Source of the DNA: Paraburkholderia guartelaensis
Lineage (GTDB): Bacteria > Pseudomonadota > Gammaproteobacteria > Burkholderiales > Burkholderiaceae
Reading direction: 5' to 3'
Assembly (NCBI RefSeq): GCF_004353905.1
Contig: NZ_SMOD01000039.1
Coordinates: forward strand, 1 to 56,584
Length of the DNA stretch: 56,584 bases
In this document: in pieces, positions 1-7,999 of the stretch
How the letters are laid out: each line of letters opens with the position of its first letter
Numbering within the stretch: the first letter of the stretch is position 1
Notes under the pieces: generated by a model
The model's database searches: none
What the model was told of the DNA's origin: nothing
What the model saw: the letters and a program-made list of their open reading frames with translations, nothing else
Made by a program: the position numbers and the translations under genes

Positions 1-2
1 CG

Positions 3-233
3 ATGGACGGCAAAGGCGCCTGGCGCGACAACGTGTTTGTCGAGCGCGTGTGGCGCAGCATCAAGTACGAAGAGATTTATTTGAGAGCCTACGAGTCGGT
101 CAGCCACGCCCGGCGCTCCATTGGCCAATACATTGAGCTGTACAACCGCAAACGTCCTCATTCGAGTCTGGCGGATCAGACGCCCGATGAGGCATACTTC
201 GCGACGCTGCCAGCGATCAAATCGGCAGCATGA
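3..233 (+). CDS. IS3-family transposase OrfB, C-terminal end (runs off window start)
   Basis: This is the last 76 residues of an IS3-family DDE transposase; the rest lies before position 1. The N-V-F-V-E-R-V-W-R-S-I-K-Y-E-E block around residues 10-24 is the conserved region carrying the catalytic glutamate, and RPHSSL near residue 51 is the usual C-terminal signature. The element's outer end follows the stop codon and appears to fall near 285-300, where the sequence turns into an interrupted IS66 tnpA on the other strand. This suggests the IS3 copy inserted into an older IS66 copy. Catalysis is by the family's cut-and-copy mechanism, but whether this copy is complete cannot be judged from here. 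Confidence 0.85.
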   Translation: MDGKGAWRDNVFVERVWRSIKYEEIYLRAYESVSHARRSIGQYIELYNRKRPHSSLADQTPDEAYFATLPAIKSAA

Positions 234-251
234 TCGCCCCGGACGTTCCAC

Positions 252-512
252 TTAAAAATCGCGGGACCCTGTCCGAACAAGCGGCACCACCTCTGTTGAA
301 TGGCTTGCTTGCGTACCGCCTTGGCGCTTGGCTTGCCGGGTAATCCAACTGCGGACCAAATTGGCATTGAGACGGTAGTGCAGCGCTACCGCTGCGATCG
401 ACACGTGCGGCTGCATCGCCGCACGCATCACTTCCGCCTTGAATTCTTTGCTATGCCGGCGGCGCCGAACCGGCTGCACCGCGACTTCGGGATTCGTTGC
501 GAGTTCTTCCAT
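252..512 (-). pseudogene. tnpA: IS66-family TnpA, 5' part, truncated by IS3
   Basis: The N-terminal part has the helix-turn-helix pattern of IS66 OrfA (RRHSKEFKAEVM, then SIAAVALHYRLNANLVRSW). After about residue 75 the reading frame runs into the end of the IS3 element and stops, so the usual C-terminal part of the protein is missing. The ATG at 512 is preferred; a GTG lies three codons upstream. Just upstream (about 515-545) is the GTGTCCATTAAAAgttAATGGACAC dyad typical of the 5' region of such elements; a similar TGTCCA...TGGACA dyad occurs before the IS66 tnpA at 48.7 kb. A non-functional remnant. Confidence 0.75.
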
Positions 513-544
513 CGTGTACACGTGTCCATTAAAAGTTAATGGAC

Positions 545-817
545 ACGATGCTCGCGTTAGAACACTTGGGCTTCAAGGTGCCTTTGCCGGGTGCTTACGG
601 CTTCACGCGCGACGAAGCCCTCGCGATCGCGGGAAATCCGGACTGGCGTGTATGGGTCGAGCGGCAGGCGGCGAGTTCGACGGCCGCCGGCGTGCGATCG
701 GTTCCACACTTCATCTTTGGTGAACGTATCCAGATAGCCGGCTGTCGCAGTGAGAGCGAGATCGCCTCCGCAATCAGTGAGGCAATTTGCGGCATCGGTA
801 ACCGTGAGCAAGCGTAG
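545..817 (+). pseudogene. DsbA/FrnE-like thioredoxin-fold protein, C-terminal remnant
   Basis: About 90 residues match the C-terminal part of FrnE/2-hydroxychromene-2-carboxylate isomerase-type DsbA proteins. A helical stretch with TRDEALAIAGNPDW is followed by the conserved GVRSVPHFIFGERIQIAG segment, in which the cis-proline loop (VP) and last strands of the thioredoxin fold are recognisable. The N-terminal half with the CxxC or Ser active site is absent. The reading frame begins right at the end of the IS66 remnant, so the gene was evidently cut by IS66 insertion. ATG 539 lies in IS sequence and is not a true start. Probably not functional. Confidence 0.6.
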
Positions 818-965
818 GCGTCACAAAGCCACACGAACCACCTGATCGCCTGCCAGTCCCGGCCTATGGAGACGCTCTCGTCGATGCCACGCGACGACGT
901 CGAGGCGACGAATGCACGTCAAGTCATCGAATCAAAAGCCTCGTGGTGCTTAAAAGGCTGGGGGC

Positions 966-1457
966 TCACTTATCGCCGGGTAACGGGATACGCGAGGAAA
1001 ACTTCACCTCGCGTAACGCGAGGCTCGAATGGATCGATGCAATACCAGTCTGCCGCCTTAGCACCCGCTCGACAAAATCGCCGTACGCGTCCAGATCGGT
1101 CGCGACCACCTGAAGCATGTAGTCCGCGCTTCCCGTGATCTTGTGGCAGGCCAGTACCTCTGCCCGGTTGTTGATGACGGCCTCGAAATTGTCTGCCGCC
1201 TTGTCGGAGTGCATGTTGAACGTCACGAGCACGTACGCAAAAACGTCCATACCGAGTGAGTGCCGATCGACGTTCGCCTGGTACCCTGTGATCACGCCCT
1301 CGTCTTCCAGCCGCTTCCGGCGACGCCAGCACGGCGTTACGCTCAGCGAAAGCTTGTCGCCGAGAGCAGCGTTGGACAGCGCCCCGTCTTCCTGCAACAG
1401 ACTAACCATCGCCTTGTCGACGGCATCAAGTTCAACCGTTGGGCGTTTTTTGCTCAT
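966..1457 (-). CDS. Lrp/AsnC-family transcriptional regulator
   Basis: A 163-residue protein of normal Lrp/AsnC length. The winged helix-turn-helix lies at about residues 8-60 (DAVDKAMVSLLQEDGAL...SVTPCWRRRKRLEDEGVI) and the ligand-binding RAM domain at about 65-155 (LACHKITGSADYMLQVV). The start MSKKRPTVEL fits family length; an upstream GTG/TTG-initiated extension to 1511 covers the operator and was not used. It is divergent from a broken acetylpolyamine-amidohydrolase-like fragment that begins at 1561, and a perfect dyad lies between them. Such regulators usually respond to an amino acid, so control of an arginine/ornithine or polyamine pathway is a fair inference. A decayed paralogue lies at about 15.1-15.4 kb. 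Confidence 0.9.
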   Translation of the reverse strand: MSKKRPTVELDAVDKAMVSLLQEDGALSNAALGDKLSLSVTPCWRRRKRLEDEGVITGYQANVDRHSLGMDVFAYVLVTFNMHSDKAADNFEAVINNRAEVLACHKITGSADYMLQVVATDLDAYGDFVERVLRRQTGIASIHSSLALREVKFSSRIPLPGDK

Positions 1458-1473
1458 GTTACGGCCTTCGTAG

Positions 1474-1491
1474 ACAGTTTCTACAAACTGT
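1474..1491. promoter_or_regulatory. Inverted repeat, likely AsnC-type operator
   Basis: ACAGTTT-CTAC-AAACTGT is a perfect 7-bp dyad with a 4-bp centre, 17 bp upstream of the regulator's ATG and about 70 bp before the divergent deacetylase fragment. Position and symmetry fit an autoregulatory Lrp/AsnC site. In the second copy of this locus (about 15.38 kb) the left arm ACAGTTT is kept but the right arm is degraded, alongside the degraded regulator gene. Confidence 0.5.
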
Positions 1492-1560
1492 AGCCGATCT
1501 GCGGGACACAAAGCAATTTGTTCGCCTCTTGGTCCGTACAGTCAACTTCAACAGTCCAAC

Positions 1561-1680
1561 ATCTTCACCATCTATAACACCGATCATCACCCGCACGACG
1601 GCGTCGAACTGACGGAGGGGGCCACCCCGAGTTTGTTTGAGCGACCGCAGCGCAGTGTGACGGACGCCGGGCGACGCATT
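1561..1680 (+). pseudogene. Acetylpolyamine amidohydrolase/HDAC-like gene, 5' fragment without start codon
   Basis: The translation from 1561 (FTIYNTDHHPHDGVEL, then SLFERPQR) is clearly homologous to the start of the deacetylase-like gene at 15487 (LTIYSTDHLLHHGVEL, then SSFEQPLR). The initiating ATG of that copy corresponds to ATC here, and similarity ends about 35-40 codons in. No remnant of the catalytic domain follows; 1681-1915 holds nothing recognisable before the convergent GntR gene ends. It is a dead 5' end left beside an intact AsnC regulator. Confidence 0.65.
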
Positions 1681-1915
1681 CGATGGTGTACTGGGCGGAG
1701 TACTCTTCGACTCTGTCCTATCCGCAGAACAAAATCTTGGCCTCCACGACGCGCGCAGTCCACGGGAAAGAAAATATGTCATCGCGTTCTGCGCGGGCAA
1801 ATGCCGCGACGGGTCCCGCAACCGTGTGGCATATCATCGGCAACCTGGCCGACCGAGCCTCAACCCTGAGGGGTAGGTTGCTTCAAAGATGCGGCGCTCT
1901 GAATCGACAAGAACT

Positions 1916-2575
1916 TCAAGACTGCTGCCACCGCTCTAACTCGCGTGATGCTGCCCTGAATCGATCGGCAAAACTCAACATGTGAGAGTCGATTTCCGCG
2001 ACGACCGCTTTCGAGTCTCGGTCGAGCCAGAACCTGTAGATGGCCTGGTGGTCGCGATGAAACGAGGCGCAAAGAGCGCTTCTGTCACGCGAGCGGCTTA
2101 ACACTGCCAGGGCAGATGCTTTCGCCAGATTCATGATCTGCGACTGCAGCCGCGAGTTGCAACTTGGCCGAGAAAGCAATTCGTGAAAACTTGCGTAGTA
2201 CGTGACGAGTTGGGGCAAATCTCCGTCATGCGGGAAACTTTTGAGCGCGCCATCTAACGCTTCACAATCGCGACCTGTCCAGAAGCGTAAAGCCAGTCTT
2301 GCTGCACCGATCTCAAGCGCTGCGCGGACCTGTTGCATTTCAGTAAAATCCTTCGTCGTGTACGAACACACTGTGACACCTCTGTTCGGCTGAAGCACGA
2401 CGAGTCCATCTCCCTCTAGCAAACGTAGCGCCTCGCGCACTGGCTGCGGGCTTGTCTTAAAGCGAGAAGCGAGTTCGCTCTGACGGAGCCTCGCTCCGCC
2501 AGATAGAGCACCCGCGACAATTTCCTCCCCGATGACTTGCCGGATCGTTCGCACGATGCTTGCCTGAAACGTCAT
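1916..2575 (-). CDS. GntR-family transcriptional regulator (FadR/FCD type)
   Basis: A 219-residue protein of FadR-subfamily length. The N-terminal winged helix (about residues 10-70) carries IVAGALSGGARLRQSELASRF and the recognition-helix pattern SPQPVREALRLLEGDGLV. The all-helical FCD ligand domain (about 85-210) includes FHELLSRPSCNSRL and the HRDHQAIYRFWLDRD segment, with the His/Asp positions that bind metal or carboxylate ligands in FCD domains. ATG 2575 gives a standard N-terminus. It lies 97 bp downstream of the EamA transporter gene on the same strand and probably controls neighbouring transport or catabolic genes. The ligand cannot be told from sequence. Confidence 0.9.
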   Translation of the reverse strand: MTFQASIVRTIRQVIGEEIVAGALSGGARLRQSELASRFKTSPQPVREALRLLEGDGLVVLQPNRGVTVCSYTTKDFTEMQQVRAALEIGAARLALRFWTGRDCEALDGALKSFPHDGDLPQLVTYYASFHELLSRPSCNSRLQSQIMNLAKASALAVLSRSRDRSALCASFHRDHQAIYRFWLDRDSKAVVAEIDSHMLSFADRFRAASRELERWQQS

Positions 2576-2672
2576 ATCTCATGGCCTATTCAATGAGTTC
2601 AGCTACTGAAAGCAAAGCAGGACAACGCTCAATTTTGCGGACGGGTAGGCGCTGGCAATCCCTGGCATATCG

Positions 2673-3596
2673 TCAGCGGGTAGCGGCCTGCGACCGCCCA
2701 GTCACCACCTCGCCGATACTGGCTGACACGACAAGCAACACACCCGCAAGTTGTAGCGTTCCCAATCGCTCGTGCAGCACAACGAAGCCGGCAAGTGCAG
2801 CAACTGCCGGCTCTATGCTCATGAAGACACCAAACGACGATGCCGACATCTGACGAAGTGCAGTCATCTCAAGGGCATAGGGGATCAAGGGAGCGAGTAT
2901 GGCTAGCCCCGCAGTTGTGACAAATGCATGCAGGTCAATCGGCATGTCGACGTTCAATGCTGTAAACGGCAACGCAGCCAGTGTCGCCGCAATTAGCGAA
3001 ACCGACAGCCCTTCAAGGCCGTCGAACATCGTCCCGGTCCTCTTCATAAGTACGATGTAACTGGCCCAGCCGATCGCAGCGCAGATCGCAAACAGAACTC
3101 CGAGCGGCTCTCCAACCCATCCGGTATCGTCCCGCGCAAGCAGGAGAACTCCCGCGATTGCTACAACCGGCCAAACTAGCGCGCTGCGACGACGCGCTCC
3201 CCAAACCGCCACAGCTAATGGCCCCAAGAACTCAATTGCGACTGCGAGCCCGAGCGGGACGCGCTCGATCGCACAGAAAAAACCAATTGTCATCCCCGCC
3301 ATCGATATGCCCAGACTACCGGCTGCCAACCAGTGTGCGCCGCCATATTCACGAAATCTTGGGCGAATCACCAAAGCCAGGACCAGTGCCGCCCACGCTA
3401 GCCGCAATTCGGTGACATTGAAAACGCCGTAGACCGACATCGCCGGTGCGGCTAGCGCAGCGCTAAACTGGACGGACGACATCGATAGCAGCGTGAAAAG
3501 CACACCCCTAGCCGGAGTGCATTCCCGCCGCCGCACGTGCCCACTCAAACCTGCAGCGGAATCCTCACTGACGAAAGGCTTTTGCTGCGTTATCAT
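2673..3596 (-). CDS. EamA/DMT-family inner-membrane transporter, RhtA-like
   Basis: A 307-residue protein with ten predicted hydrophobic segments and the two EamA repeats of the drug/metabolite transporter superfamily. The first repeat starts near residue 30 (LLSMSSVQFSAALAAPAM) and the second near 165 (GVLFAICAAIGWASYIVLMKR). The layout and the segments FNVTELRLAWAAL and LEMTALRQMSASSFGVFMSIEPAVAAL resemble the RhtA threonine/homoserine exporter group, so export of an amino acid or derivative is likely but unproven. A basic N-terminal tail of about 28 residues precedes the first membrane segment. The next gene upstream on this strand is 658 bp away; the GntR regulator follows. Confidence 0.85.
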   Translation of the reverse strand: MITQQKPFVSEDSAAGLSGHVRRRECTPARGVLFTLLSMSSVQFSAALAAPAMSVYGVFNVTELRLAWAALVLALVIRPRFREYGGAHWLAAGSLGISMAGMTIGFFCAIERVPLGLAVAIEFLGPLAVAVWGARRRSALVWPVVAIAGVLLLARDDTGWVGEPLGVLFAICAAIGWASYIVLMKRTGTMFDGLEGLSVSLIAATLAALPFTALNVDMPIDLHAFVTTAGLAILAPLIPYALEMTALRQMSASSFGVFMSIEPAVAALAGFVVLHERLGTLQLAGVLLVVSASIGEVVTGRSQAATR

Positions 3597-4254
3597 TTTT
3601 TCGAGCCGGCTAAGTTGTCTGCAGCCAGATGAGCAACCGGCATATTAAAACTCTCTCTAACATCGATCGCTGTCGAACTATTCCTGGCGCTACACCCTCA
3701 CGAGACGTTCTATCGGCCGTACACCGACACCCGAAAGTCAATTGCATGGCATAGCCCGCAACCGAAGCCAGCGCAATGAAAGAACCGAAGGCGAAAAAGG
3801 AAGGCTCGACACGGGAGAGCTATGCGAATGGTCCTGGGCGAACGCCATGGGAACCGCTCAGGAGTTGCGAACCCGCGGAGGTTCAGTATCGGTATACGCC
3901 GCACACCGTTGTACTAGGGCGCGTTACGCATAATGACACGTGCGCACATGCGCGATTCGGTCCAGACGCACCTTATTCCGTGTGTACCAGGCGCGCCATC
4001 CTCCCAAAGGAGGATCATTGGCCTCAGACCGATCGCTCGCCGGCGACCCGAAACACGCTGCGTCGGCACGAAGCCGAGCGCCGCGTCGCAAACGCCGAAC
4101 TCATATCGATCGTTCGGTATTCGATCGAATAGCCGACTTTCGGCCGAGGCTGCCTGAGAACGAAAGACCACCAGGCTTTCGGGTGTCGCTTTACCCTTCC
4201 CGAGTTGCTCCGAAGCTAATACAGCGCGATCTGAAGGGTTCTCGAACATGGAGA
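3597..4254. other. Intergenic region without a supported gene; contains one GC-rich dyad
   Basis: Short frames exist on both strands, but none has a family signature and they overlap one another, so no gene is called. The only clear structure is the dyad near 3998-4015 (own entry). The stretch could be the remains of a lost gene between the oxygenase and the exporter. Confidence 0.5.
3993..4017. promoter_or_regulatory. GC-rich dyad, member of a four-copy motif family
   Basis: ATCCTCC-CAAA-GGAGGAT (3998-4015) is a perfect 7-bp inverted repeat. With its flanks it matches the pattern GCkCCATCC...YCCCAARGGAGGAKC also found at 13120, 14993 and 24265. Here no gene start lies within 100 bp; the nearest downstream minus-strand gene is the EamA exporter, about 400 bp away. 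Confidence 0.5.
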
Positions 4255-5052
4255 CTAGCCTGCGTTTTCACACAGGGCTCGACCCAGCGCCATCTCCGGC
4301 TTCGACGCGGATCGTGTCCCAACCAGCGCCGCGTTACTTTCGCCTCTATATGTGTAGACCAGAGAAAGCTTCACTTGATCAGAATGATTCCTGCCCGCCG
4401 AGTGCAAGGTGTTGCAATGGAAGAACACCACATCACCCGGTCCCAACTCAGGCGACACTGCCTTTCGAATTGCCGCGTCGTTCTCCGGCAGGTCGGAACG
4501 GAAGAATTTCGCATCGTCGAATCGTTCAGGCGCCAGCGCCAGCCTGTGCGATCCCGGTACAAACCAGAGTGCGCCGTTCTCCGCCGTCTCCTTTCCCAAT
4601 GCGACCCAGACGGAGACGAGGTCGTCGCGCTCAAAAGACCAGTATCGCGCGTCCCGATGCCAGCCAGTAAGACTTCCGTACGATGGATGCTTCGTCATCA
4701 CGCAATTGTGATGTGCGCGAGATAGGTATGGCGTCTCACCGAAGTACGCCTCCATCCATTCCCGAATTCTCGGCGACGTCGCCAAATTGGCATAGTGTGG
4801 ATCGCGTGCGTACGCGTCAATCAAGCGACGCACGGTACCGCCACCGGGCGCGCCCCTAGAATCTGGCGCGCCGGGATAGCGCAAGTCTGCCTCGAGTTCA
4901 AGCGGACAGCGTGCATCGACGAGTTCCCGCAGAGACACAATGCGCAGTGCTTGCAGGCATGATTCATCTACAAAACCCTTTGATACAACGAATCCGTGCT
5001 CGTGCAGCTCACTTATCTGCGCTTCCTTCGATTTCAGGTAATTTTGGGACAT
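4255..5052 (-). CDS. Phytanoyl-CoA dioxygenase (PhyH) family 2-oxoglutarate/Fe(II) oxygenase
   Basis: A 265-residue PhyH-family protein. The 2-His-1-carboxylate iron site is visible as H132-x-D134 (WHRDARYW) and a distal His217 (NTLHSAGRN). The basic residue for 2-oxoglutarate should be Lys228 or Arg236 in the following strand (VKLSLVYTYRGES). PGSHR at about 166-170 is the usual loop before the last strands. Bacterial members hydroxylate amino acids, ectoine or small metabolites as well as acyl-CoAs, and the neighbourhood favours an amino-acid-like substrate (inference). It is followed upstream on the same strand, after a 34-bp gap, by the tautomerase gene, so the two are probably co-transcribed. 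Confidence 0.88.
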   Translation of the reverse strand: MSQNYLKSKEAQISELHEHGFVVSKGFVDESCLQALRIVSLRELVDARCPLELEADLRYPGAPDSRGAPGGGTVRRLIDAYARDPHYANLATSPRIREWMEAYFGETPYLSRAHHNCVMTKHPSYGSLTGWHRDARYWSFERDDLVSVWVALGKETAENGALWFVPGSHRLALAPERFDDAKFFRSDLPENDAAIRKAVSPELGPGDVVFFHCNTLHSAGRNHSDQVKLSLVYTYRGESNAALVGTRSASKPEMALGRALCENAG

Positions 5053-5086
5053 CTCGTTTCAACTCGATCAACTTCGCTTCTAACCG

Positions 5087-5308
5087 TTATGGGCAAATGC
5101 CCTGGGTGCCATCGAAGTGAAACTGTGATGGCTTGTAAAACTCACCCCCATGTGCCCAGTTTCGCAGCTCGACCTCAACGAATACAAGGTCGACCGTGTC
5201 ACGCGGGCACTTCAAAATCTCAGTAGCGAGCTTCGTAACTTCCTTCATGAACCGCGCCTTCTGGTCATGTGTGCGCCCGGCTGAGAGTTCCACTCTAATG
5301 ATTGGCAT
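5087..5308 (-). CDS. 4-oxalocrotonate tautomerase-family protein
   Basis: A 73-residue protein of the 4-OT superfamily. It begins Met-Pro, giving the catalytic N-terminal Pro1 after Met removal, then PIIRVELSAGRTHDQKARF with the family's first strand and Arg-containing loop. FVEVELRNWAHGG (about 44-56) is the second strand region, where tautomerases carry their second arginine and the hydrophobic pocket. Such enzymes tautomerise enol/keto acids or remove halide or CO2 from small acids. It is probably translated with the oxygenase 34 bp downstream. The substrate cannot be inferred from sequence. Confidence 0.8.
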   Translation of the reverse strand: MPIIRVELSAGRTHDQKARFMKEVTKLATEILKCPRDTVDLVFVEVELRNWAHGGEFYKPSQFHFDGTQGICP

Positions 5309-5542
5309 GTCAGGATCCTTTGACTATTCAACTTTGACTGAGTGACGCGGCAGTGCCTCCGACGACGATGCCGCGGCTCCCGCTTACGCCCGCCTTCGCA
5401 TAAGCGACTACTGGGAGCCGAAATCCGCCGACGAACCGATTCGGCGCTCGCGCGTCGCATGTCGGTACGTGAAAACAAACGATGGTATGTAATGTTTTGA
5501 ACTGGCCAGCCGTCTTCATCGCACCGGTATGCAATCAGCCTC

Positions 5543-6300
5543 CTAGGCGCCGAGCGCAAGCAATACTTCGTCATGAAGCGCCGTACTACAGCTAGCGACG
5601 ACCCTCCCGTCAGACCGCATGCTGAGAGCCCTCCCCTGCCAGTCGGAGATGACTCCTCCCGCTCCCTCGACAACCGGAACGAGCGCCATGTAGTCCCACG
5701 GGCCCAGCCCCGCCTCTATGACAACGTCAAGGCATCCATTGGCCAGGAGTCCGAATGAGTAGCAACCTCCTCCAAGTCGATGCATTGCAGCGCGGCGCAC
5801 GATCTCAGCAAATTTCGGATAGTCGTCGTCGCTGAAGTCGTAGGGCGAGGTTGCGGCAAGCCGGGCCGCGCACTTACGCTGGCCGGCCTTCCGTTCATGC
5901 TTGTGCCGCTTGACGTGCCGTTCCAGCGCTCTCCCGTGGCTGGCGTCTCGATAATCCCGATCTTCGGTACCTGTTGATCGAGAAGTGCAATCAATGAACC
6001 GAATAGCGGAAATCCCATCAGAAACGGCTTTGTCCCGTCAATAGGATCAAGCAGCCACGTGTACCGCGCGGTACCTTCAGAGCCAAATTCCTCACCGCAG
6101 ATAGCATGTTCTGGAAAACTGGCATCGATCATTTCGCGCATTACCCTTTCCACTTCCCTGTCAGCAAGGGTGACGGGAGACTTGTCTTCCTTTGAGTCGA
6201 ATGGCAACGCGGTACGAAAATAGCTCAGTGAAACGGCTCTCGCGACATTCGCAAGTTTCTCCGCGAGCGTCAGGGCTTCTTCGTAAAATTCAAAGTCCAT
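5543..6300 (-). pseudogene. Inositol-monophosphatase-family / HisN-like phosphatase, frameshifted
   Basis: Two overlapping frames together give one HisN-like protein of about 253 residues. The N-terminal frame (from ATG 6300) has the metal site EEFGSE and the family signature WLLDPIDGTKPF. The second frame resumes with ARLAATSPYDF and runs through GGGCYSFGLLANGCLDVVIEAG and PWDYMALVPVVEGAGG to the stop at 5543. The frame changes once near 5865-5890, by a single-base indel in the GC-rich run CGCGGCCCGG or just beside it. All metal ligands are present, so the break may be recent or a sequencing error. Histidinol-phosphatase versus inositol-phosphatase activity cannot be decided. Confidence 0.8.
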
Positions 6301-6639
6301 GAAGGGGTTTCGCGTACAAACGGTCTAAGACAGGAACGGGTCAAAATTCGCAGCGCGGCAGCCCCTTGAATCTCGAGGTGCCGTGTCAGCCTACAAACTC
6401 TATTTCGCGCGTGGCCCTCCACCCTACCGGATTGCCGACCCGTACGACAATTCCACGAAGGCATCCCTCCTGCGGGAACACGGCGCAGTCTGGAATGATG
6501 GCAGCGAGATGATGCCGGAGCGCGGGTCACCTACACAAAACCCACATTACCCACGGCATGACGGTTCGTTCGTTTGTCGCCAGGAACGCGGGCCGCACGC
6601 TGCCGGGAAGCAGGAAAAACCCGACGTGACGCTCTGGAA
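6301..6639. other. Intergenic, no supported feature
   Basis: 340 bp between the LuxR gene stop and the HisN-like start. One short open frame on the plus strand has no recognisable content. No terminator with a T-run and no copy of the GC-rich dyad were found. Confidence 0.4.
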
Positions 6640-7479
6640 TCATCCGTTTGAGGCGCTTTCCAACCAGCGCACGTACAATGCCATCAGCTCAGATTGAGTG
6701 GCGATATGTAGCTTCGCGTAAGCATTCTTGCGGTGGCTTTTCACCGTCGTTATCGCGATGTTCAGTCTCAGGCTGATTGATACGGACGAGTGCCCCTGAA
6801 GAATCAGCCGAATCACCTCTATCTCACGCGCAGACAATAAGTCCTTTCCGAACGATTCAAATGCCACATTGACAGCGTTGTCGTGAGGGAGCGTGGCATC
6901 ACGGACGAAACATGCCCAGTTCGCGCGAACAACCGCAGAGACGAACGGCTCCATCGCTTCGAGACTGGAAACCTCCTGCGCACCAAAACCCGATAACGAA
7001 CTGGGTCGGAGAAAGCTCACCTCGGCCATGGCCCCGTCTGGGAGCTGGACGAGAAGCAATAGCTCCTCTCGCTGCTCGGGCCACCCACGGGTGATGTAAC
7101 GCATTTCCTCTTTTTCAGACCACGCCGCGGGGACACTCTTGAACGACTGGGAAATCGGATATTCCTTAGGCACCAGATCCTTCATCCGGTACGCGCCCGG
7201 CTCGATGCCGTCCAGATATGCCTGATAGCATGGACTCAGCACGTACGACAACTCGACAAAGTTGGTCAGGCCTTCCCGATAGGGTGTATCGCCGAATGTA
7301 TCGAATAGCAGCACAGGACGCGTCTTTCCACGATAGGCGACAATCGAAACCATCTCGAACGCCAGATTCATATTCAGCAGCTGGAATGCCGCAGCATATG
7401 ATCTCTCGCTACCGACAAAATCGATTGCCTCGCCAATCCACGAAAATTCGGGTCCGGGCTCGGAAAGGTTGATCGACAT
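6640..7479 (-). CDS. LuxR-type helix-turn-helix transcriptional regulator
   Basis: A 279-residue protein with a C-terminal GerE/LuxR helix-turn-helix at about residues 216-272 (LLSAREIEVIRLILQGHSS, then TVKSHRKNAYAKL with the recognition helix). The N-terminal 200 residues show no receiver Asp motif and no clear acyl-homoserine-lactone pocket signature; they resemble the uncharacterised sensor part of solo LuxR regulators found in Burkholderia and Pseudomonas. It is flanked by RidA upstream and the HisN-like gene downstream on the same strand. It is a natural candidate for recognising the four GC-rich dyads found around this locus (inference). Confidence 0.88.
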   Translation of the reverse strand: MSINLSEPGPEFSWIGEAIDFVGSERSYAAAFQLLNMNLAFEMVSIVAYRGKTRPVLLFDTFGDTPYREGLTNFVELSYVLSPCYQAYLDGIEPGAYRMKDLVPKEYPISQSFKSVPAAWSEKEEMRYITRGWPEQREELLLLVQLPDGAMAEVSFLRPSSLSGFGAQEVSSLEAMEPFVSAVVRANWACFVRDATLPHDNAVNVAFESFGKDLLSAREIEVIRLILQGHSSVSISLRLNIAITTVKSHRKNAYAKLHIATQSELMALYVRWLESASNG

Positions 7480-7590
7480 AAACCGCCTTCAAGTTCCTGT
7501 GGGACATGACGCGTGGCCCCAATCTTACGGCAGTGTCCGCCCGACGATGGACACCCGCCCGACAACCCGCGCCCGCGTTCTCGGCCAGCT

Positions 7591-7944
7591 TTAATCCAGC
7601 ACTGCCGCGGTGATGACCACCTCGACCGTACAACCTGGAACAGCCAATTTACCCTCGACCGTAGCACGTGGAGGAGGATCGCTTCGACTAACCCATGCAT
7701 CCCACGCGATGTTCATCGCGGGAAAATCCGCAATGTCCGCGACAAATATCTGCGCAAAAAGAATCTGATGCTTGTTGCTACCCGCCTCTTCAAGCAGGGA
7801 CTCGATGGTCTCCAGGATGCTCGCGGTCTGCGCTGTGACATCCAGATTGGGTTCTTCTGCGACTTGCCCCGCGAGCCGGACCACTCCCTGATGAACGCTG
7901 GCAGCAGACATCCTCGGGCCGGGATGGAGACGTTTTACAACCAT
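7591..7944 (-). CDS. RidA/YjgF/YER057c/UK114-family deaminase
   Basis: A 117-residue protein of typical RidA length. The core pattern runs GVVRLAGQVAEEP, AQTASILETIESLLEEAGSNKHQILFAQIFVAD, then PPPRATVEGKLAVPGCTVEVVITAAV, which keeps the substrate-binding Arg near residue 92 and the terminal Glu of the family's active site. RidA proteins hydrolyse reactive enamine/imine products of PLP enzymes or of amino-acid oxidation. That fits its position between an amino-acid ABC importer and a LuxR regulator in a block with a PLP aminotransferase and ornithine cyclodeaminase. Confidence 0.88.
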   Translation of the reverse strand: MVVKRLHPGPRMSAASVHQGVVRLAGQVAEEPNLDVTAQTASILETIESLLEEAGSNKHQILFAQIFVADIADFPAMNIAWDAWVSRSDPPPRATVEGKLAVPGCTVEVVITAAVLD

Positions 7945-7999
7945 GATGATAACCTCAATGTCTAAATGACTCTAGCAAGTCCAGGTGGTGGATCTCGGA

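Noticed and set aside
6463..6482. A fifth copy of the GC-rich dyad upstream of the HisN-like gene
   Set aside because: The sequence GCATCCCTCCTGCGGGAAC has a CATCC-like start but lacks the CCAARGG centre and real symmetry.
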